The notes: generated by a model not told the origin, from the letters alone. A stretch of 64,000 bases of DNA from Mycolicibacterium sp. CH28 (GCF_004745805.1 NZ_SRLQ01000003.1:497385-561384), one strand, 5' to 3'; positions 31,640 to 46,678 are shown, counted from the stretch's first letter. Made by a program: numbers and translations.

Positions 31640-33529
31640 TCATTCCGATTCGTCGGGGAAGGCGTTGGCCACCTTCCCACTGCGCAGGCTGCCATCCAGA
31701 TACGCCGAGCGGCAGGCCCGCCGGCCGATCTTGCCGCTGGAAGTACGCGGGATGGCACCCGCCGGCGTCAACAGAACATCACGCACCGTCACGCCGTGGC
31801 GCACAGCGATCGCGGCGCGGATGTCATCGGCGATCGGTGCCAGGTCGAGCTTGTGCGAACCCGGCGCCCGCTCGGCCACGATGACCAGTTGCTCGGAGCT
31901 GTCGCTGGCATCGCGCTTGAGCCCCGCGTGGGCGTTCTCGAACACCTCGTCGGGCAGCTGGTTGGCCGGCACCGAGAAGGCCGCGACGAACCCGGTCCGC
32001 ACGGCCTTGGTGGCCTCCTGCGCGGAGTACTCCAGGTCCTGCGGGTAGTGGTTACGGCCGTCGATGATCACCAGGTCCTTGACCCGGCCGGTGATGTAGA
32101 GATCACCGTCGTGGAACGCACCGAGATCGCCGGTGCGCACCCAGGTCGCCTCGTCGGCAGCGCCCTCGGCGTGCGACGGGCTGGTCCGCGACTTGAGGGT
32201 GTTCTGGAACGTCTCTCGCGTCGCTTCGGGCTTGTTCCAGTAGCCGCTGCCCATGTTCTGGCCGCTGATCCAGATCTCACCGATCTGCCCGTCGGGCAAC
32301 TCGGTGGCGGCATCGTTGTCGACGATCACCGCCCACTCGTGCACGCCGATCTTGCCCGCCGAGGCCTGCGCCACGGCCGTCGGCGACTCGTCGGGCACCA
32401 CGACGAAACGTCCGCCATTGAGCTCGTTCCGATCAACCGAGACGATCTTCGGCTCTTCGCCGGCCGGTGTGGTCGACACGAACAGGGTTGCCTCGGCCAG
32501 GCCGTAAGACGGTTTGATGGCCTTGGGCTGAAAGCCGTATGGGGCGAAGGCATCGTTGAATCGCTGCACGGTGGCCGCCGAGATCGGCTCGCTGCCGTTG
32601 AGGATCGCTTTGACGTGGGACAGATCCAGCGGCTCTTCGTCGTCCCTGGGCAGACCGCGCGCCGCGGCATGGTCGAACGCGAAGTTCGGGGCTACCGAGA
32701 TGGTGCCGCCGGTGTCGCCGGGCTTGTATGCGAGCTCGCGAATCCAGCGGCCGGGCCGCCGGACGAACGCGGCGGGCGTCATGAAGGTGAAGTAGTGGCC
32801 GATCAGCGCCGGCAACAGCGCGGTGACCAGGCCCATGTCATGGAAGAACGGCAGCCAGGAGACACCCCGGTCGCCTTCCTCGCCCTCGAGTGCCTCGATC
32901 ACCTGCACCACATTGGTGGCCAGGTTCAGGTGGCTGATCTCCACACCGCTGGGGATCCGGGTGGACCCGGAGGTGTACTGCAGGTAGGCGACGTTCTCCC
33001 GATCCGTGTCGACCGGCTCCCATGTCGCGCCGACCTCGTCGGGAACCGCGTCGACGGCGATGACGCGAGGCCGCTCCTTAGCGGGCCGGGTACGGAAGAA
33101 TTTGCGCACTCCCTCGGCCGCCTCGGTGGTGGTCAGGATCGCCGATGCCCCGCAGTCGTCGAGCACCGCGTGCAATCGGCCGACGTGACCGGGCTCGGAC
33201 GGGTCGAACAGTGGGACGGCGATGCGACCGGAATACAGCGTGCCGAAGAAAGCGACCAGGTATTCGAGGTTCTGCGGGCACAGGATGGCAACCCGGTCGC
33301 CGGGTGCGGTCACCTGCTGCAGGCGCGCGGCGACGGCCCGGTTGCGGGTCCCGAAATCGGCCCAGCGCAGCTCACGTACGACACCGTCGCGTTCGGTGGA
33401 GAAGTCCAGGAATCGGTAGGCGGTCTTGTCGCCCCGGACCTTGGCCCAGCGCTCGACGTGTTTGACCACACTGGCGCCTTCGGGGAAGGTGATCCGTCCG
33501 TTCTTGATGAACGGGTTATGGAACGGCAT
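31640..33529 (-). CDS. fadD32: FadD32, long-chain fatty-acid-AMP ligase
   Basis: A 629-residue adenylate-forming enzyme that activates the meromycolic acid as acyl-AMP and loads it onto the N-terminal carrier domain of Pks13. The ATP-binding loop [11 protein letters not shown] is at residues 185-195; further motifs are [12 protein letters not shown] and [10 protein letters not shown], and a fatty-acyl-AMP-ligase type insertion is expected after the A8 region. M. tuberculosis FadD32 is 637 residues. The ATG start follows GGAGAG. The 88-base gap to pks13 and the order fadD32-pks13-accD4 match the conserved mycolate operon. A 274-base upstream gap holds the likely operon promoter. Confidence 0.96.
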   Translation of the reverse strand: MPFHNPFIKNGRITFPEGASVVKHVERWAKVRGDKTAYRFLDFSTERDGVVRELRWADFGTRNRAVAARLQQVTAPGDRVAILCPQNLEYLVAFFGTLYSGRIAVPLFDPSEPGHVGRLHAVLDDCGASAILTTTEAAEGVRKFFRTRPAKERPRVIAVDAVPDEVGATWEPVDTDRENVAYLQYTSGSTRIPSGVEISHLNLATNVVQVIEALEGEEGDRGVSWLPFFHDMGLVTALLPALIGHYFTFMTPAAFVRRPGRWIRELAYKPGDTGGTISVAPNFAFDHAAARGLPRDDEEPLDLSHVKAILNGSEPISAATVQRFNDAFAPYGFQPKAIKPSYGLAEATLFVSTTPAGEEPKIVSVDRNELNGGRFVVVPDESPTAVAQASAGKIGVHEWAVIVDNDAATELPDGQIGEIWISGQNMGSGYWNKPEATRETFQNTLKSRTSPSHAEGAADEATWVRTGDLGAFHDGDLYITGRVKDLVIIDGRNHYPQDLEYSAQEATKAVRTGFVAAFSVPANQLPDEVFENAHAGLKRDASDSSEQLVIVAERAPGSHKLDLAPIADDIRAAIAVRHGVTVRDVLLTPAGAIPRTSSGKIGRRACRSAYLDGSLRSGKVANAFPDESE

Positions 33530-33729
33530 GCCACTCTCCTGTCAGAACACATCTGTGTCGGGCCTTGCGGCGGGCCGCGCGTGACTGTCGCGCCACCGAT
33601 CGCCCTGCGTCGCGGACCCCAAACCTCACAGATGGTACAGAGCCATCCGTCGTCCCGTCGGGACTGAGACGGTCGCGGCCCCCGCCAGTTCGGATGTGTG
33701 GACACCTCCGAACGCCAGCGGCTGACGCG

Positions 33730-33765
33730 TGCAGTCTTATTTTCTTCTTAATGTTAGGCGCAGTA
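33730..33765 (-). promoter_or_regulatory. AT-rich block upstream of fadD32, promoter candidate
   Basis: The 274-base gap between fadD32 and the Culp6-type gene is G+C-rich except for a sharp A/T-rich patch around 33736-33757 (TCTTATTTTCTTCTTAATGT on the + strand). It lies about 210 bases upstream of the fadD32 start. It could be part of the fadD32 promoter or mark the end of the upstream transcript. No clear -35/-10 pair or hairpin is visible, so the call is weak. Confidence 0.25.
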
Positions 33766-33803
33766 GCCCCAGCAGCCAAATCGCCGGCCCCGGAGCTGCC
33801 ACG

Positions 33804-34823
33804 TCATCCGTGTTTCGGATGGGGAGCGTTCTCGATCAGGTCACGCGCCCAATTCAGTGTCCACTGGGTGGAGGTCTGCCCGTCGAGGCTCCAGAACTGC
33901 GGCGTGTTGTACAAGGCGTGCACCGGCTGACCGGCGCCGCCGGCCAACACGTCCAACGTGCTCGGCAGGGTGGTGATGTTGAACGCCTCCTGCGGCGCTG
34001 CGCAGATCAGGTCGCCGGCCCCGCAGATCTCGTTGGTCCGGTTGTTCAGCGCACCGAACCCGCCCGGGCGCTCCCCGGTCATGGTCAGACCCATCGCCGA
34101 CAGCGTCGGTATCTCGTGCAGCGTGATCTCGGCACCCTCACCCGGCGGGTTCGGGCCGATGTCCTGCCCAACGCCCTGCTGACGGCGACCGTCGGCGATC
34201 AACGTCACCCCCAGCACCAGATCCTCGTCGACCGGTCCGCGTCCGTTGCCGATATCGCTGGCGATGTCGCCGGCAATCACCGCGCCCTGCGAAAAGCCGG
34301 CCACCACATAGGAGGTCAACGGGCACCGCTGGTTCATCTCGGTCATCGCCTTGACCGCGGCCCTGGTGCCCTCGGCACGGCTGTCGTTGTAGGACATCTG
34401 CTTGTCCGCCGACAGCGGATTGTGGAACTGCGCGGTGTAGGGAACGGTGTAGATCTCCAGGCGGTCCCGGCCGAACTGCTCGGCCAGCGGCCGAGTTACG
34501 TTGCCCATCAGCGACAGCGGGAACTGGGTCGGGTTGAACGGGTCGTCGGTCGGCGACGATTCCCACGTGCCGGGGATGGAGATCATCTGCACGTCCGGGC
34601 AGCTGGCGTCCTGGAACTCCGGGCGCGGCTTCTTCGGCCCCGGCTGGCTGGTGGGCGGCAGCGCGGTCGGGGGAACGGCCGTCGGCGGCGACTCCGGCCG
34701 GCGCACGACGATCACGACGATGGCGACAATCAGCGCCACGGCGATCGCCATCGCACCCGCGGCAACGAGGCCGAGGATACGGTGGCGCCGACGCCGGGCA
34801 TTCGTCCGGGATTTTCGAGCCAT
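33804..34823 (-). CDS. culp6: Culp6-type cutinase-like (phospho)lipase/thioesterase (Rv3802c type)
   Basis: A 339-residue protein with a basic N-terminus ([12 protein letters not shown]), one membrane helix (about residues 17-41), a Pro/Thr-rich linker and a cutinase-like alpha/beta hydrolase. The nucleophile is Ser178 in VAGFSQGAV; a late Asp (CGAGDLIC) and His (QPVHALYN) complete a likely triad. The M. tuberculosis counterpart (336 residues) is an essential wall lipase with phospholipase and thioesterase activity linked to mycolate metabolism. Cysteines at 75 and 167 and in the CGAGDLIC loop probably form disulfides outside the membrane. It lies between fadD32 and the antigen 85 genes, as in other mycobacteria. 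Confidence 0.93.
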   Translation of the reverse strand: MARKSRTNARRRRHRILGLVAAGAMAIAVALIVAIVVIVVRRPESPPTAVPPTALPPTSQPGPKKPRPEFQDASCPDVQMISIPGTWESSPTDDPFNPTQFPLSLMGNVTRPLAEQFGRDRLEIYTVPYTAQFHNPLSADKQMSYNDSRAEGTRAAVKAMTEMNQRCPLTSYVVAGFSQGAVIAGDIASDIGNGRGPVDEDLVLGVTLIADGRRQQGVGQDIGPNPPGEGAEITLHEIPTLSAMGLTMTGERPGGFGALNNRTNEICGAGDLICAAPQEAFNITTLPSTLDVLAGGAGQPVHALYNTPQFWSLDGQTSTQWTLNWARDLIENAPHPKHG

Positions 34824-34842
34824 GGAAAAGAGTGTGGTCTTC

Positions 34843-35361
34843 CTAGTAGCAGAGTCGCTGTGTGGCGATCCGGATGTAGTCCGCAGTCGCCTCGTTCACC
34901 TGCGGGTCAGCGGTCGTCTTCGTAGACGACTGCATGTCGGCGACATCGCTGCGCACCATCGGTGCGATGTAGTCCCACACCGCCTGATCACTTTGACCGG
35001 CGGCATGGGCCTGGCACACGTGCGATCCGATGCTCAACGCTTCCAATTCACTTGACGGGTGCACCCCTGCGGCCGATAGCGCATCAAGGAAGCCGCGCTG
35101 CGACGGTGTGACGTTCAGCGTGGTGGCTTGCAGGTCCGATTCCGACGGCGCCGGAGTGCCCCGCCCGTGCAAGGTACCCAACGTCTGCTCCGCGGGCGGC
35201 GCGGCGGTGGTCACCAGGTCCTCGCCCGCGGCGCAACCGATCAGCAGCCAGGCCATCGGGCCGAGCACGCCGGCCACAACCATCGCGTGCCGGACAGCCC
35301 CGGTGACGCGATTGGCGTCACCGTCAGCTTCGCCGAGGAAACGGCCATCCGAGCACTGCAC
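34843..35361 (-). CDS. DUF732-type lipoprotein
   Basis: A 172-residue exported protein. Its N-terminal part ends in a lipobox (WLLIGCAAG, Cys near residue 43). After a Thr/Pro-rich linker, the C-terminal 85 residues show the DUF732 pattern: [14 protein letters not shown], then a central [13 protein letters not shown] and a terminal cysteine (QRLCY) that could pair with it. DUF732 proteins are common small secreted mycobacterial proteins without a known role. GTG 35361 is used because a basic region before the hydrophobic core is needed; ATG 35283 is an alternative. M. tuberculosis, as I recall, has no gene here between Rv3802c and Rv3803c. Confidence 0.65.
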   Translation of the reverse strand: MQCSDGRFLGEADGDANRVTGAVRHAMVVAGVLGPMAWLLIGCAAGEDLVTTAAPPAEQTLGTLHGRGTPAPSESDLQATTLNVTPSQRGFLDALSAAGVHPSSELEALSIGSHVCQAHAAGQSDQAVWDYIAPMVRSDVADMQSSTKTTADPQVNEATADYIRIATQRLCY

Positions 35362-35444
35362 GCCTCCACGGTACCGGCTGCCCCGAGGTCTTCCAGAGAC
35401 CTCAAAGATTTCGGATGGCTAACAGTTCGCCCCTGGATTGTGAC

Positions 35445-36335
35445 CTATTTAATAGCCGCCGCAACGTCGTTCGACATCGCGGCCAGCTGGTTGGCCCAGT
35501 TGCCCCAGTCGTGGTTGCCCCCGGCCGGGAAGTCGAAGTGACCGTTGTGACCGCCCAGTGATCGGTAGTGCGCGTAGAAGGTGCGGTTGCTGCCCTGGGC
35601 CTGATCGCAGTAGCCGATCATGGCCGGCACGTCGCTGCAGGTCAGTGTCTGGGGGCTGAAGATCCACAGCCGGGTGTTGTTGTCGACCAGTAGCTGGGCG
35701 TGCACATCAGGGTCGTGCCACTTCCACCGGCCGAGCTGCGCGGCACCCCACATGGCCTGGGTGTTGACCCCGCCGAACTCGTTCATGCCGGCGGTGATCG
35801 CACCGTTGAGGAAGGTGTTCGAGGGGGTCAGGAAGCCCGACATCGACCCGGCGTAGCGGTAGCGGTCGGGGTGGAACGTGGCCTCCATGAGGGCGCCGGT
35901 GCCGCCCTGGGAGGCGCCGACGATCGCGTGCCCACCGGGGGCCAGGCCCTTGTTGGCGGCCAGCCAGTTGGGCAGCTCGTCGGACAGGAAGGTCTCCCAC
36001 TGCCGGGTGCCGTCGGCCTCCCAGTTGGTGTAGAGGGTGAACGCACCGCTGGCCGGCGCGACCACGGAGACGCCCTTACCGGCCAGAGTGTTCATCGCGT
36101 TGCCCGCGGTGACCCAGTTGCTGACGTCCGGGGCGGCGTTGAACGCGTCGAGCAGCACCACCGCATGCGGACCTCCCGCCAGGAAGGCCACCGGGATGTC
36201 ACGGCCCATCGCCGGCGACGGCACCATGAGGTACTCGACGCCAGCGGCCTTGGCGGCCGGTGTGGCCACGCCCCACAGACCGAGCGCCACGACAGCGGCG
36301 CACAGACCTCGGAACAGACCCGACAAACTCCTCAT
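35445..36335 (-). CDS. fbpD: MPT51/FbpD antigen 85-related protein
   Basis: A 296-residue exported alpha/beta hydrolase-fold protein: signal peptide of about 30 residues (ending AKA), then AGVEYLMVPSPAMGRDIPVA. It matches MPT51, which in M. tuberculosis is regarded as a non-catalytic relative of antigen 85 that binds host matrix and sugars. Here the nucleophile position reads VGASQGGTG (Ser142) and the histidine position reads GGNHDWGNW (His275), so two of three antigen 85 triad residues appear present; the Glu position appears to be Tyr. The ATG at 36335 is preceded by GAGGTGACC. It lies next to the antigen 85A gene as in other mycobacteria. Confidence 0.92.
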   Translation of the reverse strand: MRSLSGLFRGLCAAVVALGLWGVATPAAKAAGVEYLMVPSPAMGRDIPVAFLAGGPHAVVLLDAFNAAPDVSNWVTAGNAMNTLAGKGVSVVAPASGAFTLYTNWEADGTRQWETFLSDELPNWLAANKGLAPGGHAIVGASQGGTGALMEATFHPDRYRYAGSMSGFLTPSNTFLNGAITAGMNEFGGVNTQAMWGAAQLGRWKWHDPDVHAQLLVDNNTRLWIFSPQTLTCSDVPAMIGYCDQAQGSNRTFYAHYRSLGGHNGHFDFPAGGNHDWGNWANQLAAMSNDVAAAIK

Positions 36336-36488
36336 GGTCACCTCACGTCGACTCGTCGCGATGCTCATCACCCCGGCTCGCTGCAACGTAGTGAATCACA
36401 CCGCTGAACGGCTCGGCGATGGGTTCCGAAACGCCAACGGCGATGACCCGAAGGTCATCGCCGTTGGTCAGTTGTCGACTGCGCCCAA

Positions 36489-37613
<1,125 letters not shown>

Positions 37614-37616
37614 TCA

Positions 37617-38660
<1,044 letters not shown>

Positions 38661-38858
38661 TCATCCGTTCCGCGGCATGGCGTCACCGCCATCGGCCGAC
38701 ATTGGCCTTACCGCGAGTCCTCACACTTGACCTGTGTATCGCCGCGACCTGGCCGCAGCGTTACCGGCCGGAGCCCAGTCAACTAACGCTGCCCCGACAG
38801 CAAACTTCGATTACCACCCGCTCCGCGGACGGTCGGGCCGCCCCGTTCGATCGTGCGG

Positions 38859-40853
38859 CTAGGGCCCCGTTGCCGGTAAGCCAGTGTACGGGGTGCCCTT
38901 CAATTCGGGCTCATCGAGCCCACAGCGGGCCAGCTCGAACCGGGGTACCCGATCGATGCGGTACCGCGTGAATTCCAAGGAATGCAGCATGTTTGACAAG
39001 AACCGGCGAATACCCAACGGCTTGCGGATCGAGTTCAGCATCGCGTCGGTCTCGGGGCATTGCAGCGCCACCCCGGCCTCTTTGATCCATCCCTCGTCCA
39101 GATACGGCGGGACCCAAGGATGTTCCTTCAGCCACGGACCTTCAGCAACGGCCCAGTCCGGGAAGAGGTTCTTGTCGTGGCCGATGCGGCCGTCGTCCAA
39201 CCGCGCGGTGTGGGCCGCCAGCGGATTCGCCAAACCGATCTGGTCGATCACCCTGGTATTCAGCCCGACGTTCATGCCTAACATGCCAAGGTTGGTGAAA
39301 AAGACTGTGTGAGGGGCGATTTGGCGGCGCCAACTGTCCATCGAGACACCCGGCGGCGGTGGCGGCGGCGGGTAGGCGGGGACGACGTCCCACTGGTCGT
39401 AGTTGCCGGCAGGCAACAGCAGGGCACCGTCGGGGGTGTTGTTGATGGCGGCCAGCACCGCGCGCATCCGCGGGTAGTCCAAGTAGTCCGCAGCGGTCAA
39501 GGGGTGGGCGTGGCCGGTGGCCTGCGAATAGAACCGGCGCTCATCGACGATGCCGGAGTATGTGACGCGGGTGGCGTCGGCGCCCATACCAGGCGAATTC
39601 GCCGCCCACAGCGACCAACCAGTGACGGCCAGCCACAGCGCCGCCGCTGTGCCGCTCAGTATCAGGCCCTTCTCGCGGGAGATCCGGGCGGCGTCGGGCA
39701 GCGCAAGCGGGATCACCGCCACCGGGGCCAGCAGGCAGAACACCGGAGTGAGCAACACCCGGCCATGCATGAAGTCGCCACCCTGCCGGATCCAATAGAG
39801 GGCCTGCAGCAGACCACTCAGGAGCATGAAGACGACGACGGCAGCGGGGCTCTGCAGGCGGTTTGCCAGCCGACCGGACTTACCGGGCGTCTCGGTCCGG
39901 TGGATCCACCACGGCGTGCTGCGCCCAGCCACCAGCACGGCGCCGAGCCCGATCAACAGCAGCGCGGGTATCCACAGCAGATAAGGCCCGTTGAAGTTGG
40001 CCAGATAGATCACGCCCTGGCCCCACTTGTCTCCGGTGGCGTCCTTGGCCAGTGCGGTCTGCGGGAAGATCAGCCCGTAGTAACCCATCCGGAAGATCTG
40101 GTAGCCCACCGGGAGCAGCCCACCGGCAACCACGATGAGCAGCCGGCTGCGCCAGCCGCGCGCGGCGATCAGCATCATCACCAGTGCCAGCCCGCCGACC
40201 AGGGCCAGTTCGGGACGGACCAGCACGCTCAGACCGGCGACGAAGGCCAGCGCGGCGATGAAGACCGGGCCGCCGCGGCCGGACCTGGGCGCTTGCGACC
40301 AGACCACCAGCATCCACCACAGCAGGCCGACCCAGGCCGTGGCCAGGCCGTTCTCCAGTCCTGATGTGGCGAAGTCACGGGCGGGCGGGATCGCGATGTA
40401 GACCAGCGCCCCGGCGGGCAGCAGCACCGCGCGACGGCCCTGCAGCCCCGGCGCGAACAGCCGGCCGGCGCCGAGCATCACCATCACCACCCCGGCGACC
40501 GACAACGACAACGCCAGGGTCAGCGCTACATACTCCAGCCGGACCGGACCGCCGATGAGCCCGCCGAAATACACCAGATAGCTCCACAGCGTGGAGGTGT
40601 TGGACTCCACCCGCTCGCCCGCATTGAAGACCGGTCCGTTGCCGGCCAGCAGGTTGCGCACCGTACGCAACACGATCAGGCCGTCGTCGGCGATCCAGCG
40701 GCGCTGCCAGGCACCCCAGGCCCACAAAGCGGCGACGACCACGACGCTGAGCCACAAGCTGACCCGGGCCAGCTGCGAATAGGTTGCGGGCGAAGACGTT
40801 TCGGTCTCGCCCGGTTGAGTTTCCGGCGACCTAACCGATGACGACGGCAGCAA
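38859..40853 (-). CDS. aftB: AftB, terminal beta-1,2-arabinofuranosyltransferase
   Basis: A GT-C membrane enzyme that adds the terminal beta-1,2-arabinofuranose, the site later mycolylated, using DPA. The conserved N-terminal loop RRWIADDGLIVLRTVRNLL with paired Asp residues is seen, followed by about ten hydrophobic segments and a soluble C-terminal domain with conserved cysteines (LQCPET, ARCGLDE). The start is uncertain: the frame stays open far into ubiA, no ATG fits, and homologues begin close to the RVSLWLSV helix. I use TTG 40853, which overlaps the end of ubiA; TTG 40757 would give 632 residues, close to the M. tuberculosis length of 627. Confidence 0.9.
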   Translation of the reverse strand: MLPSSSVRSPETQPGETETSSPATYSQLARVSLWLSVVVVAALWAWGAWQRRWIADDGLIVLRTVRNLLAGNGPVFNAGERVESNTSTLWSYLVYFGGLIGGPVRLEYVALTLALSLSVAGVVMVMLGAGRLFAPGLQGRRAVLLPAGALVYIAIPPARDFATSGLENGLATAWVGLLWWMLVVWSQAPRSGRGGPVFIAALAFVAGLSVLVRPELALVGGLALVMMLIAARGWRSRLLIVVAGGLLPVGYQIFRMGYYGLIFPQTALAKDATGDKWGQGVIYLANFNGPYLLWIPALLLIGLGAVLVAGRSTPWWIHRTETPGKSGRLANRLQSPAAVVVFMLLSGLLQALYWIRQGGDFMHGRVLLTPVFCLLAPVAVIPLALPDAARISREKGLILSGTAAALWLAVTGWSLWAANSPGMGADATRVTYSGIVDERRFYSQATGHAHPLTAADYLDYPRMRAVLAAINNTPDGALLLPAGNYDQWDVVPAYPPPPPPPGVSMDSWRRQIAPHTVFFTNLGMLGMNVGLNTRVIDQIGLANPLAAHTARLDDGRIGHDKNLFPDWAVAEGPWLKEHPWVPPYLDEGWIKEAGVALQCPETDAMLNSIRKPLGIRRFLSNMLHSLEFTRYRIDRVPRFELARCGLDEPELKGTPYTGLPATGP

Positions 40854-41745
40854 TGACGGTTCCGATCCAGGCCAGTGCCAGCAGCTGCAGCACCCGGTCA
40901 CGCAACGCGATATCCTCGGGCTCACCGGCCATGCCGCCGTCGACGTCGACGGCGTAGCGCAGGATGGCGATGGTGAACGGGATCATCGACACCACGAACC
41001 ACGAGCCGGTGTCACCGTCACGCTCGAACGCCCACAATCCGTAGCAGAGCACCACGGCGGTGGCCGACAACGTCCAGACGAACCGCAGGTAGGTGCTGGT
41101 GTAGCTCTCCAGGGACTTGCGGATCTTGGCCCCGGTGCGCTCGGCTAGCTGCAGCTCGGCGTAGCGCTTGCCTGCCGCCATGAACAGCGAACCGAACGCC
41201 ATCACCAGCAGGAACCACTGGGACAACGGGATGCCGGCGGCCACGCCACCGGCGATGGCGCGGATCAAGAAGCCCGAGGACACGATGCAGATGTCGAGCA
41301 CCGCTTGGTGTTTTAGGCCGAAGCAATAGGCCAGCTGGATAGCGATATAGATCGCCATCACCAGGGCCAGCTGCGGTGTGACGAACCACGCGATGGCCAG
41401 CGACGCCACGGCCAGCGCGACGGCGATGCCGTAGGCCAGGCCCACGGGTAGCACCCCGGCCGCGATCGGCCGGAACCGCTTGGTCGGGTGCGCACGGTCT
41501 GCCTCGACGTCGCGGGCGTCGTTGACCAGATAGATCGACGAGGCGCCCAGGCTGAACACGACGAAGGCGATCGACACCTTCACCAGGACGTCGCGGTAGT
41601 CGTAGCCGATGTTGCCGCCCAGCGCGGCCAGCGGCGCGGCCAACACCAGCAGGTTCTTGACCCACTGGCGCGGACGAATCGCCTTGACGATCCCGCTGAA
41701 CAGGTTGCTCGGCGGGCCGGTCACCGGGGCCGCATCCTCACTCAT
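40831..41745 (-). CDS. ubiA: UbiA, decaprenyl-phosphate phosphoribosyltransferase
   Basis: A 304-residue membrane prenyltransferase that joins decaprenyl phosphate and PRPP to form decaprenylphosphoryl-5-phosphoribose, the first committed step to DPA. The first Asp motif is NDARDVEADRAHP (near residue 73) and the second is DVDGGMAGEPEDI (near 275); about eight or nine hydrophobic helices lie around them. In M. tuberculosis (302 residues) changes in this gene raise ethambutol resistance. It starts 6 bases after the PAP2 gene stop and its end overlaps aftB, so glf, glfT2, PAP2, ubiA and aftB form one compact operon. Confidence 0.95.
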   Translation of the reverse strand: MSEDAAPVTGPPSNLFSGIVKAIRPRQWVKNLLVLAAPLAALGGNIGYDYRDVLVKVSIAFVVFSLGASSIYLVNDARDVEADRAHPTKRFRPIAAGVLPVGLAYGIAVALAVASLAIAWFVTPQLALVMAIYIAIQLAYCFGLKHQAVLDICIVSSGFLIRAIAGGVAAGIPLSQWFLLVMAFGSLFMAAGKRYAELQLAERTGAKIRKSLESYTSTYLRFVWTLSATAVVLCYGLWAFERDGDTGSWFVVSMIPFTIAILRYAVDVDGGMAGEPEDIALRDRVLQLLALAWIGTVIAAVVIG

Positions 41746-41751
41746 CGGCGC

Positions 41752-42268
41752 TCACTTACGCGTCTCCTTCTGCGGTGAGACGAAACGCGCAGCCGTCGTG
41801 GCGACGGCGGCGCCTACAGCCGTCCCGGCGAGTACGTCGGTCGGATAGTGCACACCGAGTACCAGCCGCGACAGAGCCATCGCCGGCACCACTACCAACG
41901 GCAACGGTGAGCGGGTGGCCCGGCTCAGCAGCATAGCCGCGGCGGTTGTCGACGTGGCGTGCGCCGAGGGGAAGCTCAGCGCACTGGGTGTGCCGACGTT
42001 GACCGTGATGGCCGGGTCATGGGGCCGCTTGCGGCGCACCACCAGCTTGATCGCGATCGCGGCGGCATGCGCGACCACCGCGCCGACGCCGACCAGCAGC
42101 CAGTCTCGGCGCCGTTTCGGGTTGACCAGCGCACCGAGCGCCGACAGCGCCACCCAGCCCTGGGCATGCTCGCCGAAGTGCGACATCGCCCTGGCGACCG
42201 CGATTACCTCTGGCGTGCCCAGCCTGGACTGGATGGCCACCAGCGCGGCGACCTCGCCGCCAGAGCCG

Positions 42269-42276
<8 letters not shown>
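41752..42276 (-). CDS. PAP2 phosphatase (Rv3807c type), candidate DPPR phosphatase
   Basis: A 174-residue PAP2-superfamily membrane phosphatase. Three motifs are clear: KLVVRRKRP (near residue 78), FPSAHATST with the catalytic His (near 103) and SRLVLGVHYPTDVLAG with the second His (near 136). It lies between glfT2 and ubiA, and the M. tuberculosis counterpart has been proposed to remove the 5-phosphate of decaprenylphosphoryl-5-phosphoribose, linking UbiA and DprE1. That role is inferred from position and family. Its ATG overlaps the end of glfT2 by 8 bases. Confidence 0.85.
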
Positions 42277-45480
<3,204 letters not shown>

Positions 45481-45720
45481 CTAGGTTATCCGACGCCCGC
45501 GCCGCCACCCGCATCGCAAGCCGGGGCGACAGCGGGAATTCATGTGCGCTCGTTAGCGAATCAAGGTCGCAATTAGCTCACGATTCAGCATCGTCACTCT
45601 AGACACAGCATTCACAGCCGTACCATCAATCACGTTGGCTTCGGTCTCGGCGCACGGCCGATTCGGGGCCCACGACGTAATTCCAGACACGAACGTTGTC
45701 TAGATATTGAGGAGACTTCC

Positions 45721-46674
45721 GTGCCGAACCGACGTCGACGCAAGCTCTCGACAGCCATGAGCGCAGTCGCCGCCTTGGCCGTCGCAAGTCCGATCGCCGC
45801 TATTGGTGTCATTGAGTTGACCGCTGCCCCGCAGAAGACCCCCGAGCACCGTGAGTTCGTCCGCGCCGCAGTGGTGACCGACCTGCCCAACGAGCTCATG
45901 TCCGCGCTACAGCAGGGCCTGTCGCAGTTCGGGATCAACCTGCCGCCGCTGCCGACGGGCCTCAGCCCGGCCGGTGCGCAGCCGGTGCAGGCCGGCCCCA
46001 CGCTGACCACGCCATCGCTGACAGCACCGGGCCTGACCACACCGTCGCTGACGGCCCCCGGGCTCACCACACCCAGCCTCACCACCCCCGGGCTCACCAC
46101 ACCCAGCCTCACCACCCCCGGGCTCACCACACCCAGCCTCACCACCCCCGGGCTCACCACACCCAGCCTCACCACCCCCGGGCTCACCACACCCAGCCTC
46201 ACCACCCCGGGGCTCACCACACCGTCCGTCACCACACCCGGCCTCACGACACCGTCGCTGACCACACCCGGCCTCACCACGCCCTCGGCGTCGGCGCTGA
46301 CCAACCCGGCGCTGACCAATCCGGGGCTGACCAGCCCACAGACCGGCTTGGGCACCCCGTCCCTGACGAACCCCGCGTTGACCAGCCCGTCGGCCACCGG
46401 CCTTGGACTGCCCAACGAGCAGCCGATCAGCGCACCGCTCGGCCCGGTCGCGGGCACGTACCCGATCCTGGGTGACCCCAGCTTGGGCGTGCCCAGCGCA
46501 CCGGCCAGCTCGGGCGGGCTCATCAGCGACCTGAGCAGCGCCGCCAATCAACTCGGCGTCGGACAGGCGATCGACCTGCTGAAGGGCGTCGTGATGCCGT
46601 CGATAACCCAAGCCATGCAAGGCGCGTCGGCAGCTGCTGCCGCGGCACCCGCAGCAGCGGCTCCGGCCGGATAA
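45721..46674 (+). CDS. erp: Erp (exported repetitive protein, PirG)
   Basis: A 317-residue surface protein (284 in M. tuberculosis) needed for normal growth and virulence in pathogenic mycobacteria. An N-terminal signal (RRRRKLSTAMSAVAALAVA) is followed by a conserved region, a central array of ten-residue PGLTTPSLTT units (about residues 97-190), and a C-terminal Ala/Pro-rich segment (AAAAAPAAAAPAG). The gene is divergent from glf, the normal arrangement. GTG 45721 has GGAG eight bases upstream. Repeat number and sequence of Erp vary between species, which makes this gene a useful typing target. A long inverted repeat follows the stop. Confidence 0.93.
   Translation: MPNRRRRKLSTAMSAVAALAVASPIAAIGVIELTAAPQKTPEHREFVRAAVVTDLPNELMSALQQGLSQFGINLPPLPTGLSPAGAQPVQAGPTLTTPSLTAPGLTTPSLTAPGLTTPSLTTPGLTTPSLTTPGLTTPSLTTPGLTTPSLTTPGLTTPSLTTPGLTTPSVTTPGLTTPSLTTPGLTTPSASALTNPALTNPGLTSPQTGLGTPSLTNPALTSPSATGLGLPNEQPISAPLGPVAGTYPILGDPSLGVPSAPASSGGLISDLSSAANQLGVGQAIDLLKGVVMPSITQAMQGASAAAAAAPAAAAPAG
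46011..46290 (+). repeat. 30-bp tandem repeats in erp
   Basis: Four perfect adjacent copies of a 30-base unit occupy 46081-46200 (boundaries at 46110, 46140 and 46170). A near-perfect copy is at 46051-46080 and degenerate copies lie on both sides. Each unit encodes the ten residues TTPGLTTPSL. Perfect identity at third positions indicates recent expansion or gene conversion. Confidence 0.93.
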
Positions 46675-46678
46675 CGAA

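Noticed and set aside
31259..33667. 802-codon + strand ORF opposite fadD32 and the start of pks13
   Set aside because: Spans two genuine genes on the other strand and has shadow composition with no domain.
33516..33779. 87-codon - strand ORF upstream of fadD32
   Set aside because: Overlaps the fadD32 start in another frame, has no ribosome site and resembles no protein.
46011..46290. Possible CRISPR array
   Set aside because: The 30-base units are contiguous with no spacers and are in frame within erp; this is a coding tandem repeat. No other CRISPR-like array was seen.
45630..46547. Long antisense ORF over erp with VVSPGVVRLG repeats
   Set aside because: It is the complement of the erp repeat array; the repeats force an open frame. 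No ribosome site or family similarity, and Erp itself is well supported.
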